Of a stretch of DNA of 64,000 nucleotides, positions 10,860-22,900 are shown in pieces. This stretch comes from Takakia lepidozioides (Eukaryota > Streptophyta > Takakiopsida > Takakiales > Takakiaceae): positions 85,974,756 through 86,038,755 of the forward strand of contig CM060731.1 of NCBI GenBank assembly GCA_030704615.1, read 5' to 3'. Under the pieces are notes generated by a model that saw nothing but the letters and a program-made list of their open reading frames with translations, was not told where the DNA came from and ran no database searches. Within the stretch, counting starts at the first letter, position 1; each line of letters starts with the position of its first letter. A program made the translations under genes and the position numbers.

Positions 10860-12600
10860 CCTCTCATCGCTTCAAACATTTACACACTAAAGCATCAAGA
10901 GTCGGTGGCCTTCGGTTCGTGGCTTTCAGACAGTGGCAGACTTTTCTAGAAGCGTGGACTCACGTCCAAATATGATCGCTCTCTTCCATAGCTCTAGCAC
11001 ATTGTCTTCGTCCATCCCTATTGATCAATCCCACTATCTCCATTTCGTTGACCTTCAAAATTTCTACACACCAATGTTGGGTACTTATGAACACTGATCT
11101 GGGCGCCACAGATCTGCATAAGACCCAAGGGGGGAACGGGGAGATTTGTGTAAGACAAGGGGATTTAAAAAAAATTCAGAAAGTATTTATAGAGAGGCGA
11201 AGACTTCCCCTATACAAAACACCCCCTGCCTCGTGGCTTGCGCCAGCCAGCCTACCCACGCGCGCGCCGGGTCTTTTGCTGTGCACAAAACCATGCCTCT
11301 CTAGAACTTAGCCTAGCTGTGGAATGTTCACGCTAGGTAGGTGAGTCCGCACATTTGCCCTAGATGTCAGTGCCATGACGGTATCCTCTTATTTGAGATA
11401 AGGACTCATTTTGTAGCCAATTCCTGCTCGACGCCACAGGGCGCATACGCTGAGTGTGTGCGGGGACTATATACACGTATCTAGATCGTTTAACGCTTGT
11501 TGGTCCTGACCTACTGCATATCAAATCATTCCTCCACTCATGCAATTCAGAAAAATGACACAAGCTAACTGATAAGCTCAAATGTTGATAGGACCCTCTC
11601 AGTGGCATGACCAAAGGGTCCATCCTCCCAACTTAAAATAAGGATTTTTGTTCTTTGTTTAGAGTTTGCGGAGCCGAAATGAAGGAAAGGGTCACTTGAG
11701 GCGGACAAGAGTTCAGGTGGCGGCATGGGTAGTATGTATGTAAATCCCGAGGCCCTGCCCGGGCCTGGCCTGGCCTGTCCTGTCCGTTAACAGTAACTGC
11801 CGGTTTTCTCCAACAGGTGCCTGCCTCTTTTTATTCGGCCCTGTCCTCTCTTCCCTTCTACCTACATCCCCCCGCTCTCTTGCAACATCTTCGCTTTCTC
11901 GCTCGCTTGCAACATCTGGTCGTTCTCTCGTTCCCTTGCGCAGCACTTCCAATCTTGTTTTCTCGCTTGCACTGCTACTTTTCTTTCGCTGATCAACCTT
12001 TTCGGTCTGTCGCATGCACTGATTATGCTCTGTCATCCGTCGAGAAAGCTTTCAAGGTTCTAGGGAGTCAGTTGCAGAACGTTCTTCAATTGTGCTGTTC
12101 ACTTTCTTCTTACCTATTCATCAGAGCTGTGTGCGTGCTTTGCGTTTGTTGGAACTGTGCGCTCCGCTTTTCTCTTAGGTCTGTCCATTCCACTGCGTCA
12201 GCGCGTCTCCGTGCCATAATTACTCCCGTGATTTGCTCCAATCTCGCAGCGCCACTGGCCGGCTTCTGATTTGCTTGTCGTGTCACCTAGGAATTCTCCC
12301 GAGTCTCCGTATTCGTCTAATTATCCATCTTCTGAAAGTGATTCAGTTGAATTCCATTTCGCTTTGCCGTTGCCAATTTCGTGCTGTGTTGGTGCAATCT
12401 TGTCCATATACTCCTCTTTGCTGCTTGTTTCTTTCTCGCAGGATGCCAATTCCATCGCCTTTGATAGTTTCTGAAACCTTTGACATCCCAGGTTTGATCT
12501 AGAAATCTTTTCTACATCCGTCTCCTTTAGCGTTTGACATACCAGGTCTCGCCTATTTCAGAACTCCCGACTTCCTTTCCCTACGTTAGTTCCCGTCGGG
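10860..12600. other. Intergenic; CT-rich leader toward ribokinase
   Basis: No conserved coding sequence is seen. From about 11820 to 12660 the plus strand is rich in pyrimidine runs (CTCTCTTCCCTTC-like), which suits a plant 5' leader or core promoter for the ribokinase gene. No certain TATA box or first non-coding exon can be placed. Confidence 0.35.
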
Positions 12601-12681
12601 TTTACAACTGCTCTATCCGTGTGCTCTTTGAGTCGGTCAACCTCCACGCCTACTTTCCTACTCGGTGTATTTCTTTTCAAT

Positions 12682-15600
12682 ATGACGATCAGTGCACCCT
12701 TGGTCGTGGTTGGATCCGTCAACGCAGACATTTATGTAGAGATTGAGAGGCTCCCAAGCGAGGGTGAGACAATTGCTGCAAGAAGTGGCCAGACATTCCC
12801 TGGTGGTAAGGGTGCCAATCAGGCTGCTTGTGCTGCCCGCCTTTCTTATCCAACGTATTTCGTTGGCCAGGTAGGATAACATCTCATACTGTTATATGTT
12901 CACTTGAGCGAGTTTGTTAGTCAAACAGCGTCAATTAGAGGATACAAGAAAAACAAAGATAAAATTCTCCTGGCGTCCTCCATCAGGAAGAGAGATTCGG
13001 CGGAATTTTGCGATGAAGAGAGGGATGAGTGAGCTGAAGAAGGAGAGAGAGTGGAATGCCAGAATACAATATTTGCAGGCTGGAATGCTGGCAGAAGTGG
13101 ATCAGCTGAAAGGAGCGGCATCTCCAAGTTGGAAAGTTAATGCGCCGCTTAGAGAGAGTGATAGAGTAGATTTGAAGCATGCATTGGACCAGCTGTCCAA
13201 GCGAGCATCATGAGGCAGGCAGGAGTCATTATATTGCCGTAGAAGAAAGAAAGACCCATTCAAGGGAGTAGGAGGAGGAGGGGAAGCTTGGTGGTAACGA
13301 CTTTTGAGTAACAATGAAGTCCTGTCATTCCCCAAAGTGCTTTCGTTGAATGTCCTTACCGAGGGAAACATGCAACTATGAGATTCGGAGGGGAGGTGAA
13401 GACCATCTTGTAGAGATGCCTCCTTAGGATGGCAGTGCATCCGGGCTGGAGACGGGGATCCGAGGGTTTGTTAAGAGAAATCCATTACATCTATGAAATT
13501 GGAGTCGAGCTCTGCTCATTGCTTTGATCATAACCTTAGGAGCGCGTTCATGTTTTCATGGAAGTTTTCTTCCTTGTCAAGACTGCTCTGTCTCCAAGCA
13601 TCGAATTGTCAGGTGTAGACTCGCAGTTCTAGAGTTCACTGAATGCAGCGAGACATGTATGTCCTAGTCTTTCACTTCAAAGTAGGTCTCTTCAGTGTTT
13701 ATCCTCTCTGTGAAGCAGCCACACACCTGAACAGTATTGCCAAACAGTGTTTATTTCCAGATATTTAGGTGAGTATCGTCAAGTTTGTGTGAAGAATTAG
13801 AGAGTGCACAGATTCATAGCATAGTTGGAGAGAGTTGAAGCAGTGAGCTGTCACCTCCTGACAGCTATTTGAAGACTGGGATGGGCTCCCTATGCTACTC
13901 ATAACTGTCAAAGATCTTCAGGCCCTCTGTCAGGATTTGCTTCAAAGAAGAATATTGATTACAGACAAAGGGATTAAAGGCTGCAGAGCACAATTTTAGA
14001 CTCTAAACCTAGTCATATTATGTTCTGAGACTCAGACTCCAGGACTTAGTTCTCGTCTAATTTTCCCTTGTATGGGATGTCACTGATCTATTCTGTGATA
14101 AGCAGTGTGCCAGAAAGAAACTGTCCTTTACTGTCTCTGTAAGATAAGCTTATAGCTGAAAATGTGGTTGAAGAGCTCATCTGGACTGTCATGGGGTGTC
14201 AATTGCTGTGCTTGCTATTTCTCAGTGTTTGTATGTATCTGGGATACAGTAGGTGATACATTCATATTTTCGGGATAGCTTCCATCTCTACAGTGTTTAG
14301 GTGCTGTGTAGTCTTTGCCAATTAATTATGTGTTCTTTGTTGTCATATTTGCTGCTCTTGCACCCACTCTACCTAAGCAGAAGAATTTGCTGCTGAATAT
14401 GTTGCTGTATTCTGTCAGGGCTGGAAAGAGAGCCAAGCCTTTTCTTTACATTTCATAGAACACTCCAACCTCTTTGATCTGTATTGTCGATTGTGCATTT
14501 TGTCAGCCAACTATCCAGAGGCTCTGTATGGTGATAACGGTTGGAACTCGGAAGTTAACTTGCTATTGTTGGCCACTGATGTATTTGACCATGCCTCCAC
14601 CTAAATGTAAAGTGGTCAATGATTTATCTAGCTTCACCTGCTCCCTCCTGAAGAACTTGTGATAGTGCATGCAGGTTGGGAAGGATGGGCATGCCAGTTT
14701 GGTGAAAGATGCACTGGCATCTGCTGGAGTCCGTCTGGACCATCTCAACTCAGTGAAAGGCCCCACAGGTCATGCAGTGGTGATGCTGCAACCAGGAGGC
14801 AAAAACTCAATCATCATTGTGGGAGGAGCAAATGTGTCATGGCCCAGGCTAGAAGATGGCATTTGTCGGCTGACAACAACTGTACAACAACTCATACGGC
14901 GAGCAGGTGCTGTGCTTCTGCAGCGGGAAGTTCCAGACACAGTCAACATAGAAGCTGCTAAGGTACACCAGCTAGTGTCATTTTGCAGTTAGTATTTTCG
15001 AATTTGCTTGAAACTGGTTCTTGTCTGGTTCTGACACATTGTCGTTTGATGGTACCTACATCTTTTTAACCAGTTACCATTGAATAGTTGATAACTTGTT
15101 GGACATCATCCATTGGATGAGCAGCCACATATTCTTTCTTTAACATTCATAACTGGTGATGTTGAGAATGTTTCTATTTAATAGCTTCTTACTGCCTCAA
15201 AATCCAACAAGGGAGCTGGGGTGAAAGGGGCCATCACTGTGCCTGCTGAAATGAGTGGGATAAGTTCAGTACATTGTTGGATGGCCATGGACAGAAGGGA
15301 TCACTGGAGCCAGTCTAATGAGCCTGATGGGCTGGAATATTCTGCAGTCCTTTGGCATCAATCTTTTGTAACAGTTTGGCTGACTGCATGTGATTCACAT
15401 GCCCTCAAATACGGATGAGATGGTTGGACTAAGGCAGAGAAATGTTATATCTATTGAGAATTTTCCATGTAGTTTTTATTTTCTTGGCTGACATCCCTAG
15501 GTCTTGCATTCTTCACTAAACAGATGGTTTCATTTTACCAGTTCAGCGCAGTGGTATGTCTGTTCTTGTCAAATGATGTCCCTGCTTTCAGTAACTGGGA

Positions 15601-16903
15601 TCAGTGGAGATGCTTTAAAAGGTCCAAATTTGCAAAGCTTGGGCTGCAGATTGCTCGGAGTGCAAATGTTCCAGTGATATTGGATGCAGGGGGTGCTGAG
15701 GGTCCCATTCCTGAAGAGCTCCTGAAGTGTGTTACTATACTGAGTCCCAATGAGACAGAACTTGCCCGCCTAACAGGGATGCCCACAAATACCCTTGAGC
15801 AAGTCCTTGAAGCTGCTGCTAAAATTCAGCAGTTGGTGAGTGTTTCTGTCTGGCAAAGTTTTTCCTACTAGCTTGCATGTTCCTCCTGCTAAAATATAAG
15901 ACTTGGGGAGGGATGAACAGTGTTCGATACGAGTACAAAGAAGAAGAACCAGCAAATGCCCGCTTTGATGCTGCATTGTATATCTGCAAGGTGGTGTAGC
16001 TCCACTATCATCAGAATAGTATTATGTGTTATCGGATTGAAGGGAAGACAATAGGTACAGTCATAGTGCATCCATGTATTGTGATTGTGGGACAGTTCTA
16101 CATGAGTTGCTTATGTTAAAGATACCAGTGTGTGGAGAATATCTGCAGAAGTGAACTACCGATTATCTTGTCTCATTTAGATTGCACCAATTTCAGTTTT
16201 TAATTTCCAAGACAATTGTTCAAATGATATAAGGAGGCAACTAAAAGAAATGGTGCCCTTCAATAACCGCGCTGGTGGTGATCTCGTTGGTGTGCATAGC
16301 AGGGCGTGAAGCAAGTACTGGTGAAGCTGGGAGAACAAGGCTCGGTTCTTGCCACCAAAGATGGAGCTCCACTAATCCAGCCTGCCATTCTACCTCCAGT
16401 TGTGGTTGATACAACTGGTGCTGGTGATACGTTCACAGCTGCCTATGCCGTGGCTCTCATTGAGCGTCAATCCCTCCCTGAAGCCCTTAGATTTGCTGGT
16501 CTGTCCTGTCTCCATTCCCCTTCTTTCCCAGCATTTTTTGTGGTTGTGCCTGGCTATCTTGTAATCCCTCCTTTTCTGTTCAGCGGAAAAAGGTCTTTGC
16601 TTGAGATTAAACAAGATTATTCTCTAATCTGGGGTTGAGCTGTTTCGTGGCACAGCTGCGACGGCATCACTCTGCATCCGAACAAAGGGTACCATACCAA
16701 GCATGCCTGAACGAAAGGCAGTTGTACAGCTGCTGAAGGAGCATCCTGTCATCAAGCAGGAGCTGCCTCTTGCTGATGAGAAGGTTTTGTTGCTTCTCAA
16801 GGAGCATTCTTCATATGCCGAAGAGAAGAAACCAGGTACGTCCGGCACAATTGAACAGAAGGTGCAGCTGATGTCCATCCAGGCTGAGTCAGTGACGGTG
16901 TGA
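12682..16903 (+). CDS. RBSK: Ribokinase (PfkB family), five exons
   Basis: Ribokinase phosphorylates D-ribose to ribose-5-phosphate with ATP. Exons are 12682-12870, 14675-14962, 15650-15835, 16303-16498 and 16656-16903. All junctions are GT-AG and the total of 1107 bp stays in frame (368 residues). Family motifs appear in order: Val-Val-Val-Gly-Ser-Val-Asn-Ala-Asp and Pro-Gly-Gly-Lys-Gly-Ala-Asn-Gln-Ala in exon 1, Gly-Pro-Thr-Gly-His-Ala-Val in exon 2, Ser-Pro-Asn-Glu-Thr-Glu in exon 3, and Asp-Thr-Thr-Gly-Ala-Gly-Asp-Thr-Phe with the catalytic Asp in exon 4. The chosen ATG lies ten residues before the first strand and gives no transit peptide; Arabidopsis ribokinase is plastidial, so a missed upstream exon is possible. 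The C-terminus has a charged tail longer than in bacterial enzymes. The gene looks intact. Confidence 0.93.
12914..13213 (+). other. ORF inside ribokinase intron 1
   Basis: A frame of about 99 codons in the 1804-bp first intron has a protein-like composition: basic N-terminus, charged helical middle, and a Leu-Lys-His-Ala-Leu-Asp-Gln-Leu end. It has no recognised domain. It could be a remnant of an inserted gene or chance. The rest of the intron (13214-14674) shows nothing recognisable. Confidence 0.25.
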
Positions 16904-19129
16904 TCAATGCACGTCTTTTCCTTGTACAAGAACTTATGTTCTTAATATGTAGAGTATTTGATTATGCTGCGAGAATAGTAGACAGAGCCCCGCCCCTGGC
17001 AAGGGCAGGAGAACCCCAACATGGGGAAGGAAGCTCATAGATAGGCGGGTTGTGGTCGCCACTTTTCTCTGAACCCGGTATGTGTTTGGCATAGGCATGG
17101 CTATTACCATCAGATGTATATAAAGCGTGGGGGGTATAGATTGTTGTTGCCCCCATTGTGCTTTATTTGAGAGGCCTCTTTGTAATGGGCAAAGTAACTA
17201 CGCAGTTACCATGTTAGATTCACTCAGTTTACTTTTTATGCACCCTGACTGTATTGTTGCTGCACAACCTTGGCAACTATTGCAGTGAAGGTTGTATTCT
17301 AGCTACTGGGGTTGTTCTCATGTGGTTGATGCTTCATTTCTTCACATCTGAAGGTTATAATGTTGCAAAGAATGGAATTCGTCCTTTAGCAGCCCTCACA
17401 TATTTAAATGCACTTTAATATACACATATATACCTGAGAAATGTCCAATAGAGCACTATGAGTGTTGCCACAACCATGGCTTTGAAGTCATGGAGGGATT
17501 GTGAGGATTACTTTTTTTGCGTGCCCTGGATTCTCCTTTCCTCTGGTTAAATAGATGCTTTAGGGCTAGAAGAATAGGACTTTGCTTCCAATGTACACAA
17601 CATTCCAAGCACGCCAAGATCACCGAGCTGGACACTCTTGGTATGCCAGAAGAGTGTCCCTTGCATACCCTTTACGTACATGACGAAGTTTAGGTCCCAG
17701 TCCCAACTGAGTGGCAACACTCATAGCTTTACTAATCGAAGCCGTTCGTAACTATGCCTTCAGAAGGCAGGCAAATGAGGTTCAAATGTATGGCAACGCC
17801 CTCATCACAAATCTTGGGTGGGGCTGCATTGTTAATGTGATCCATTAGATGAAATACATATACTAAGTGAGATCCATTTACTAACAGTTTGTTTTTAAGA
17901 ATTTTCAATTGCATTCGATAAATGTGTACATTTGGAAAAGGCTTGACCCAGTCAGTTCGCTTGTGAAGATCCTCTTCTCGCGTGCATGCACGCTCCTCTT
18001 GCTTTGCCCCTGTCATTTTGAAAAGCACTTAAAGGATAGGCAAATATTCCTCCTGCTTCTTTTAAGGCTTCAAAGTGGGATTGACTGTTGGCTGAATGGA
18101 GCCGAGTTGGACCATCTCATCTGCTATGTCATTGCAACATTTGACACATATAAAATGAAATGAATGAATGCAGTTCCTCACAATGTTTGCCTCTTTTGCG
18201 TGCCATGACATTTGATGCGGCCATTTGACATACTTCAAGGACAAAATGAGAAATCCCACACGTATCGTGGTAGGACACCTTTACACACATACATACACCA
18301 ACGTACATCAGCTGCCTAACACAAGGTCAGGCCGCCGCTTTATATAAACCCTAGCTGCATGCTTGCATGCCGCGTGGCGAGGCGTGACAGGCTGAGCCCG
18401 TGCCCTTTCATAGCCCTAGATTTAGTGAACGGCCAGGATGCGGCCACAAGCATTAACTAACACTATCATTGTAACGGTTTTAACGGTACTTATGCCAAAA
18501 AAAAATTATACTATGCCGTTTTGGATGAATAAAGCAAATTGGTGATGATGAGAGTTTGGGCCAACACATCTCTGAAGCCTACCCCCCACGAAAAATCATG
18601 AGCTCCGCGAAGGAAATTATAAGAAATAATAAGTAAATAGTGTGATAAGATCACCCTCCTCTGCTAGGTGAAAAATCTACCAAGGGAAAATCGGACACCT
18701 GCAAATTACAAAACCCTTGGCTAGGAAAACTGTGCAGGGAGTACAGATGGTGATATATCATAAGACTACAAATGTTTTAAGTCCTAGAATGGCAAGCCAT
18801 AAAGCCAAGAAAATCATAATCCGCAATCTAAGACTAAGCCGCTGAAGACAAGTGAATCAAGCTGAAGTAGATCGGCTAAGAAGATCAAGACATCACCCCA
18901 CCGTACGTCCCTCCATATTGATGCACGTGAGATCAAAGACCAACTCGGAATGCACCAGATCCGTCAAAGAAACCGGTTCATCCCGCACTTTAGTATTAGA
19001 CCCCTGTGGAAGAAGGAGAGCACGTCGCCCACGTAAAATCTGATAGATCAAGTATGGACCATCGACCGCGGATTGGCACCCTTTACCGCGGAAACAAGCT
19101 GGACGACATAAAAAAAGGCATTGAATAAA
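16904..19129. other. Intergenic region after ribokinase
   Basis: No gene recognised. The minus strand at about 18893-19090 encodes a short stretch (Gly-Lys-Gly-x-x-x-x-x-Val-Asp-Gly-Pro-Tyr-Leu-Ile) that faintly recalls the end of gypsy-type pol, where a Trp-x-Gly-Pro-Tyr pattern is common. This is weak evidence of a retrotransposon relic. Confidence 0.3.
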
Positions 19130-19480
19130 GGATGGATGAATGTACAGTTGGATGATAAACAGATGGATGAGTGTGAAAAATGAATGTAGATGGATGAATG
19201 AGGGATGGATAAGAGTAAAATGGATGAATGTATAATGGATGTTGAGCAATGAGCAATGACAAAATTCATGACAGGAAGATGCATGACCAAATCTTTTGAC
19301 GAATGCACCTCGTATATGAAATGAGTGTGGAACGTTTGTGGGGTGGATTAAAGAGTACAGAGGATGAATGTACAATGGATGTTGTACAAAGGAAAAAATT
19401 CATGAATGGAGCACGCATGAATACAGTGTAGATGAATGCACAATGGATATGAGAAGAGTCAGGGAGGTTTGTGAGATGGA
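19130..19480. repeat. Degenerate GGATGAATG-type simple repeat
   Basis: TGGATGAATG, GATGGATGA and related 4- to 8-bp units recur over about 350 bp. The long minus-strand ORF across it is a by-product of the repeat. Confidence 0.7.
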
Positions 19481-19941
19481 TTCATACATATTGCAATTTA
19501 AACGAAAGGTGATTCTGTGATTATTATTTGTTCTAAAGGAACAACTACGGTGGAGGAAGGGGATTCAACGTTTTCCAGATAATATGAAAATAAATATTAA
19601 AAAAATACAGTTCAGTCTGACTCAGAGTCAGTACAATGTATCCCCGCTTCCTCTGCATCTAAGTCTAAGTATTTTAGAACACCGGATCCACGCTGGATAC
19701 ACCTACGGCTGGCCACTAAAAAGTCAGGGGATAGGGACTCGGCCGCGTGAAGTGTCATTGCCTCGGCATAAACAGGAAGAAGAAAATTGGAAAGGGGGCT
19801 GTCGAAAACAGACTCGCCATAAATGACTGTATCTCCTGAAGATCCACCGCTGCCTTTCCTGAAAGACAGCCTGAAAAAGTTATTACTGTAACTTTGATGT
19901 TATCGAGAAATTGAGTATGACTCCCAAAGAGGGTTTAGCAC

Positions 19942-22900
19942 TTACTCACATGAAAAGTCGTTGTCGACCTGCTTATCTTCGGGATCGTCATCATTTCGAA
20001 TTTGAATCCGATCAGTCTGTGTGCCTGAAGTGGAGCCAGACAAAAGGGGGAGGAGCACTGTGTTGTAGAGGTCAGAATCACCCTCCATGCCAAAAAGGCT
20101 TCTTCCGCCTGCCTTGCATGTGTGGTAAGTTGCTCCTGCACCAGACATGAGAACATGAATAGTTTGGAGGGGGGGATTTAAGCAGATGAAACTGTTGAAA
20201 GGAAACCAATTCGGAAGGGAAAAAACGAACCTGTGGACACAGAAAGATCGACCACCCGTGCAGAGCGGTGGCTGCATGACTCTAGCAGTATTTGCATGAA
20301 CGCTGGTGACTTTTCCTTTGCACCTCTCCAGGGAGTGCCATCTGGTCTCTTCAGAGTCTGACTGGATTGCATGAAGTTGTACAAAATGTCATCGACATGG
20401 GGCTCATAAGGGGGGTTGACGAAACAACCCTGGTCAGAAATCTCAAAGCTGCGAATGGAGGATGGTGTCTTTGAGGTGCGAATCCTCCGCAGGCAGATTG
20501 CCTCGAACATCCTCGTCTGGCAAAGATAGCAGGTTAGTGTGGTAAACACAATCTATAGTGGAAGTGTGTATATCGGCTATTCAGAACTCTGACACAAAAA
20601 AATCATGAATCGGTGATGATCGGTGTCGATCATAACACATTCTACTAGAGTGGAGCTGCAGAGAAAATTGAAACTCATGATCAAAGCACAAGCAGAAGGG
20701 AGACGGCATACCAGCTGACCAGGGAAACCCCCTTTCACAAGGTAGAGGCTGTTCACACAATTCCATGTGCGCAAAACTTCAAACCCTGAAGACTTGAGGT
20801 ATGATGCCAATGCCCGACGACTATCATTGTCACATGACTGAAAAAGCAGAAGTGTCCCTGCATCAGAGAGGAAGTTGTTGCAGAACCCGAACACCCAATT
20901 CCAGTAGTTGTCCTCGAATTTGTTCCAGCCTGGCGTCTTGCCCTTTGGAAGAACTTCTGGCACAGCCTGGCCATCTGGGATGTCGAGAATGACAATGTCG
21001 GCCGCATAAGTTTTCTGCACACCGCACACGAAGGTGGGACCTGTGCTCACCTGCAACAGACATGTTTTTTATAAGAACGATGGCAAGATTGTTTTCAAAG
21101 AACGAGACTGAAATACTGCCAACGAAACTTTCAGAGAAAAAGAAAAGAAACTGGAATTCTCACCAGATTGAGGAATGAGATTATATTGTCCCAGGTAGGG
21201 GATGGCACCCCAGTGTATCCTCTCTTTCGACTCTGCATCATCGAAAGCCAACCCTCATTAACAATTTTCATCTCTCCTGCGGAATCAGAACGGGAAGGGT
21301 GTGGCTTAGCATCGAACACGCACTGAAGAGTGCGGGTATATCTTCCAGCAGTAAAGTCCTGCCCACTCTCCATCTCCTTTTCATTCTCCTTCCCCTTGTC
21401 ATTTTCCTTCTCTTTGGACTTGTCTTTGTCCTTTGGCTTTGCTGGTGAGATGGCTATGACATCAACAGCCTTGTCTTTTGGTTTGCGGCCCGCCTTCTTT
21501 CCCTTCTGCGGCGTTCCCTGAGCATCAGGCTCCTTGGCAGCCAACGTTGCTATGTTTCGTTGATACTCTTCGTCAGTCAAAGGCGCCAGCATCTCAGCGT
21601 TATTGTTCAAGTATTTCATATGCTGTTCTTGAAAGGTCGTGTGCTCAGGTGGGCAGTCAAGGTACCAGCCACAGTCTCTGAAGTGAGAAGGACTCCAGTC
21701 CTTCAATATCCCTGCAGTATACATGGTTGGATCGTTTGCAGGGTCCGACCACATGTCAAGATAGTCGGGAATTCCGCTCAGGTGATTTCCTTCCATAAGC
21801 ACATATTTCGTGTACCTGAAAAAAGGAGATAACTCCCAACCCACAAAAGCGCTCAGTGAGTAAGATGCAAGTAGAACAGAATGAAAAAAACATAGATTGA
21901 AATGGCTCTGAGAACTGCTCCAAGGACCTTTCAGGACCACACTACTGCTCCAGATATGAATGTCGTCAACGCCATTCAGAACATTCCATTCAATGATAAT
22001 GTAAATACACCCCAATCCAGGTGAATGCAAATTATCGTTTAGGAATGACACATACATAGAAGTGAATGTCGTCAACGACATTCACTAATGAAGCCAAATT
22101 AATACTTAAATGAAGCAAAATCACAGGATGGAAATCAAAAAATCGAGTAAGGAACCCACCAGGAAAACTCAATGCACATTCATAACGAACATATCACTGA
22201 GGACCTCACAACATCACTGTATGTGAATGACGTCAACGCCATTCACAAAAATACCAAAAAGAAACCAATTACTTAGCTCCCAATCCATGTAAATTCAATT
22301 TGTCGCTGTTGAATAATACAAACACAGCAGTGAATGTCGTCAACGACATTCACTTTGGATTTCTCATAACAGAGCTTATCAAGCCTCCAGATTCCTCGCA
22401 AGAGGCAAAAACAATGCAGAACAACTGAATGTCTGCATTGACATTCAGCAAAATGAAGTGAGGAACCCTCACTGTAACCTCTATGGACATTACAAAAATT
22501 TACATAACTCTGAGGACCTCTCAACAACTCTGTAGGTGAATGTCGTCAACGCCATTCAAGGACATTATCAATTCTAATCAGGGACAATATAATTGCACCC
22601 TTAGATCCTAACCAGGTGAATTCATATACTCGCTTAAGAATGACTCAGACAAAGAAGTGAATGTCGTCAACGACATACAATCTGGATCTAAGATTGCAAT
22701 CCATATGAAGCCACATTTTTTCCCAAAAAAAACAGTAGAGTTTCAAGTATGACATTGCACCTGTACACAACTCGCATCATGGCCCACTCTCCTCCAACCT
22801 GACTGTCAAAGTCGTTGGACCGTAAAATGTTACCATCTTTGGAGAACTCCCGGAAAAAACAGTATCTCCAGGTGAGACCTCTCCACTTCCTTATGTATGC

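Noticed and set aside
18893-19375. 160-codon minus-strand ORF as a gene
   Set aside because: Most of it reads through the GGATGAATG simple repeat; only a faint pol-like end is left.
20403-20418. Asn-Pro-Pro-Tyr in copy B as an active methyltransferase motif
   Set aside because: It lies in the segment before motif I, not in the motif IV position, and copy C lacks it; probably chance.
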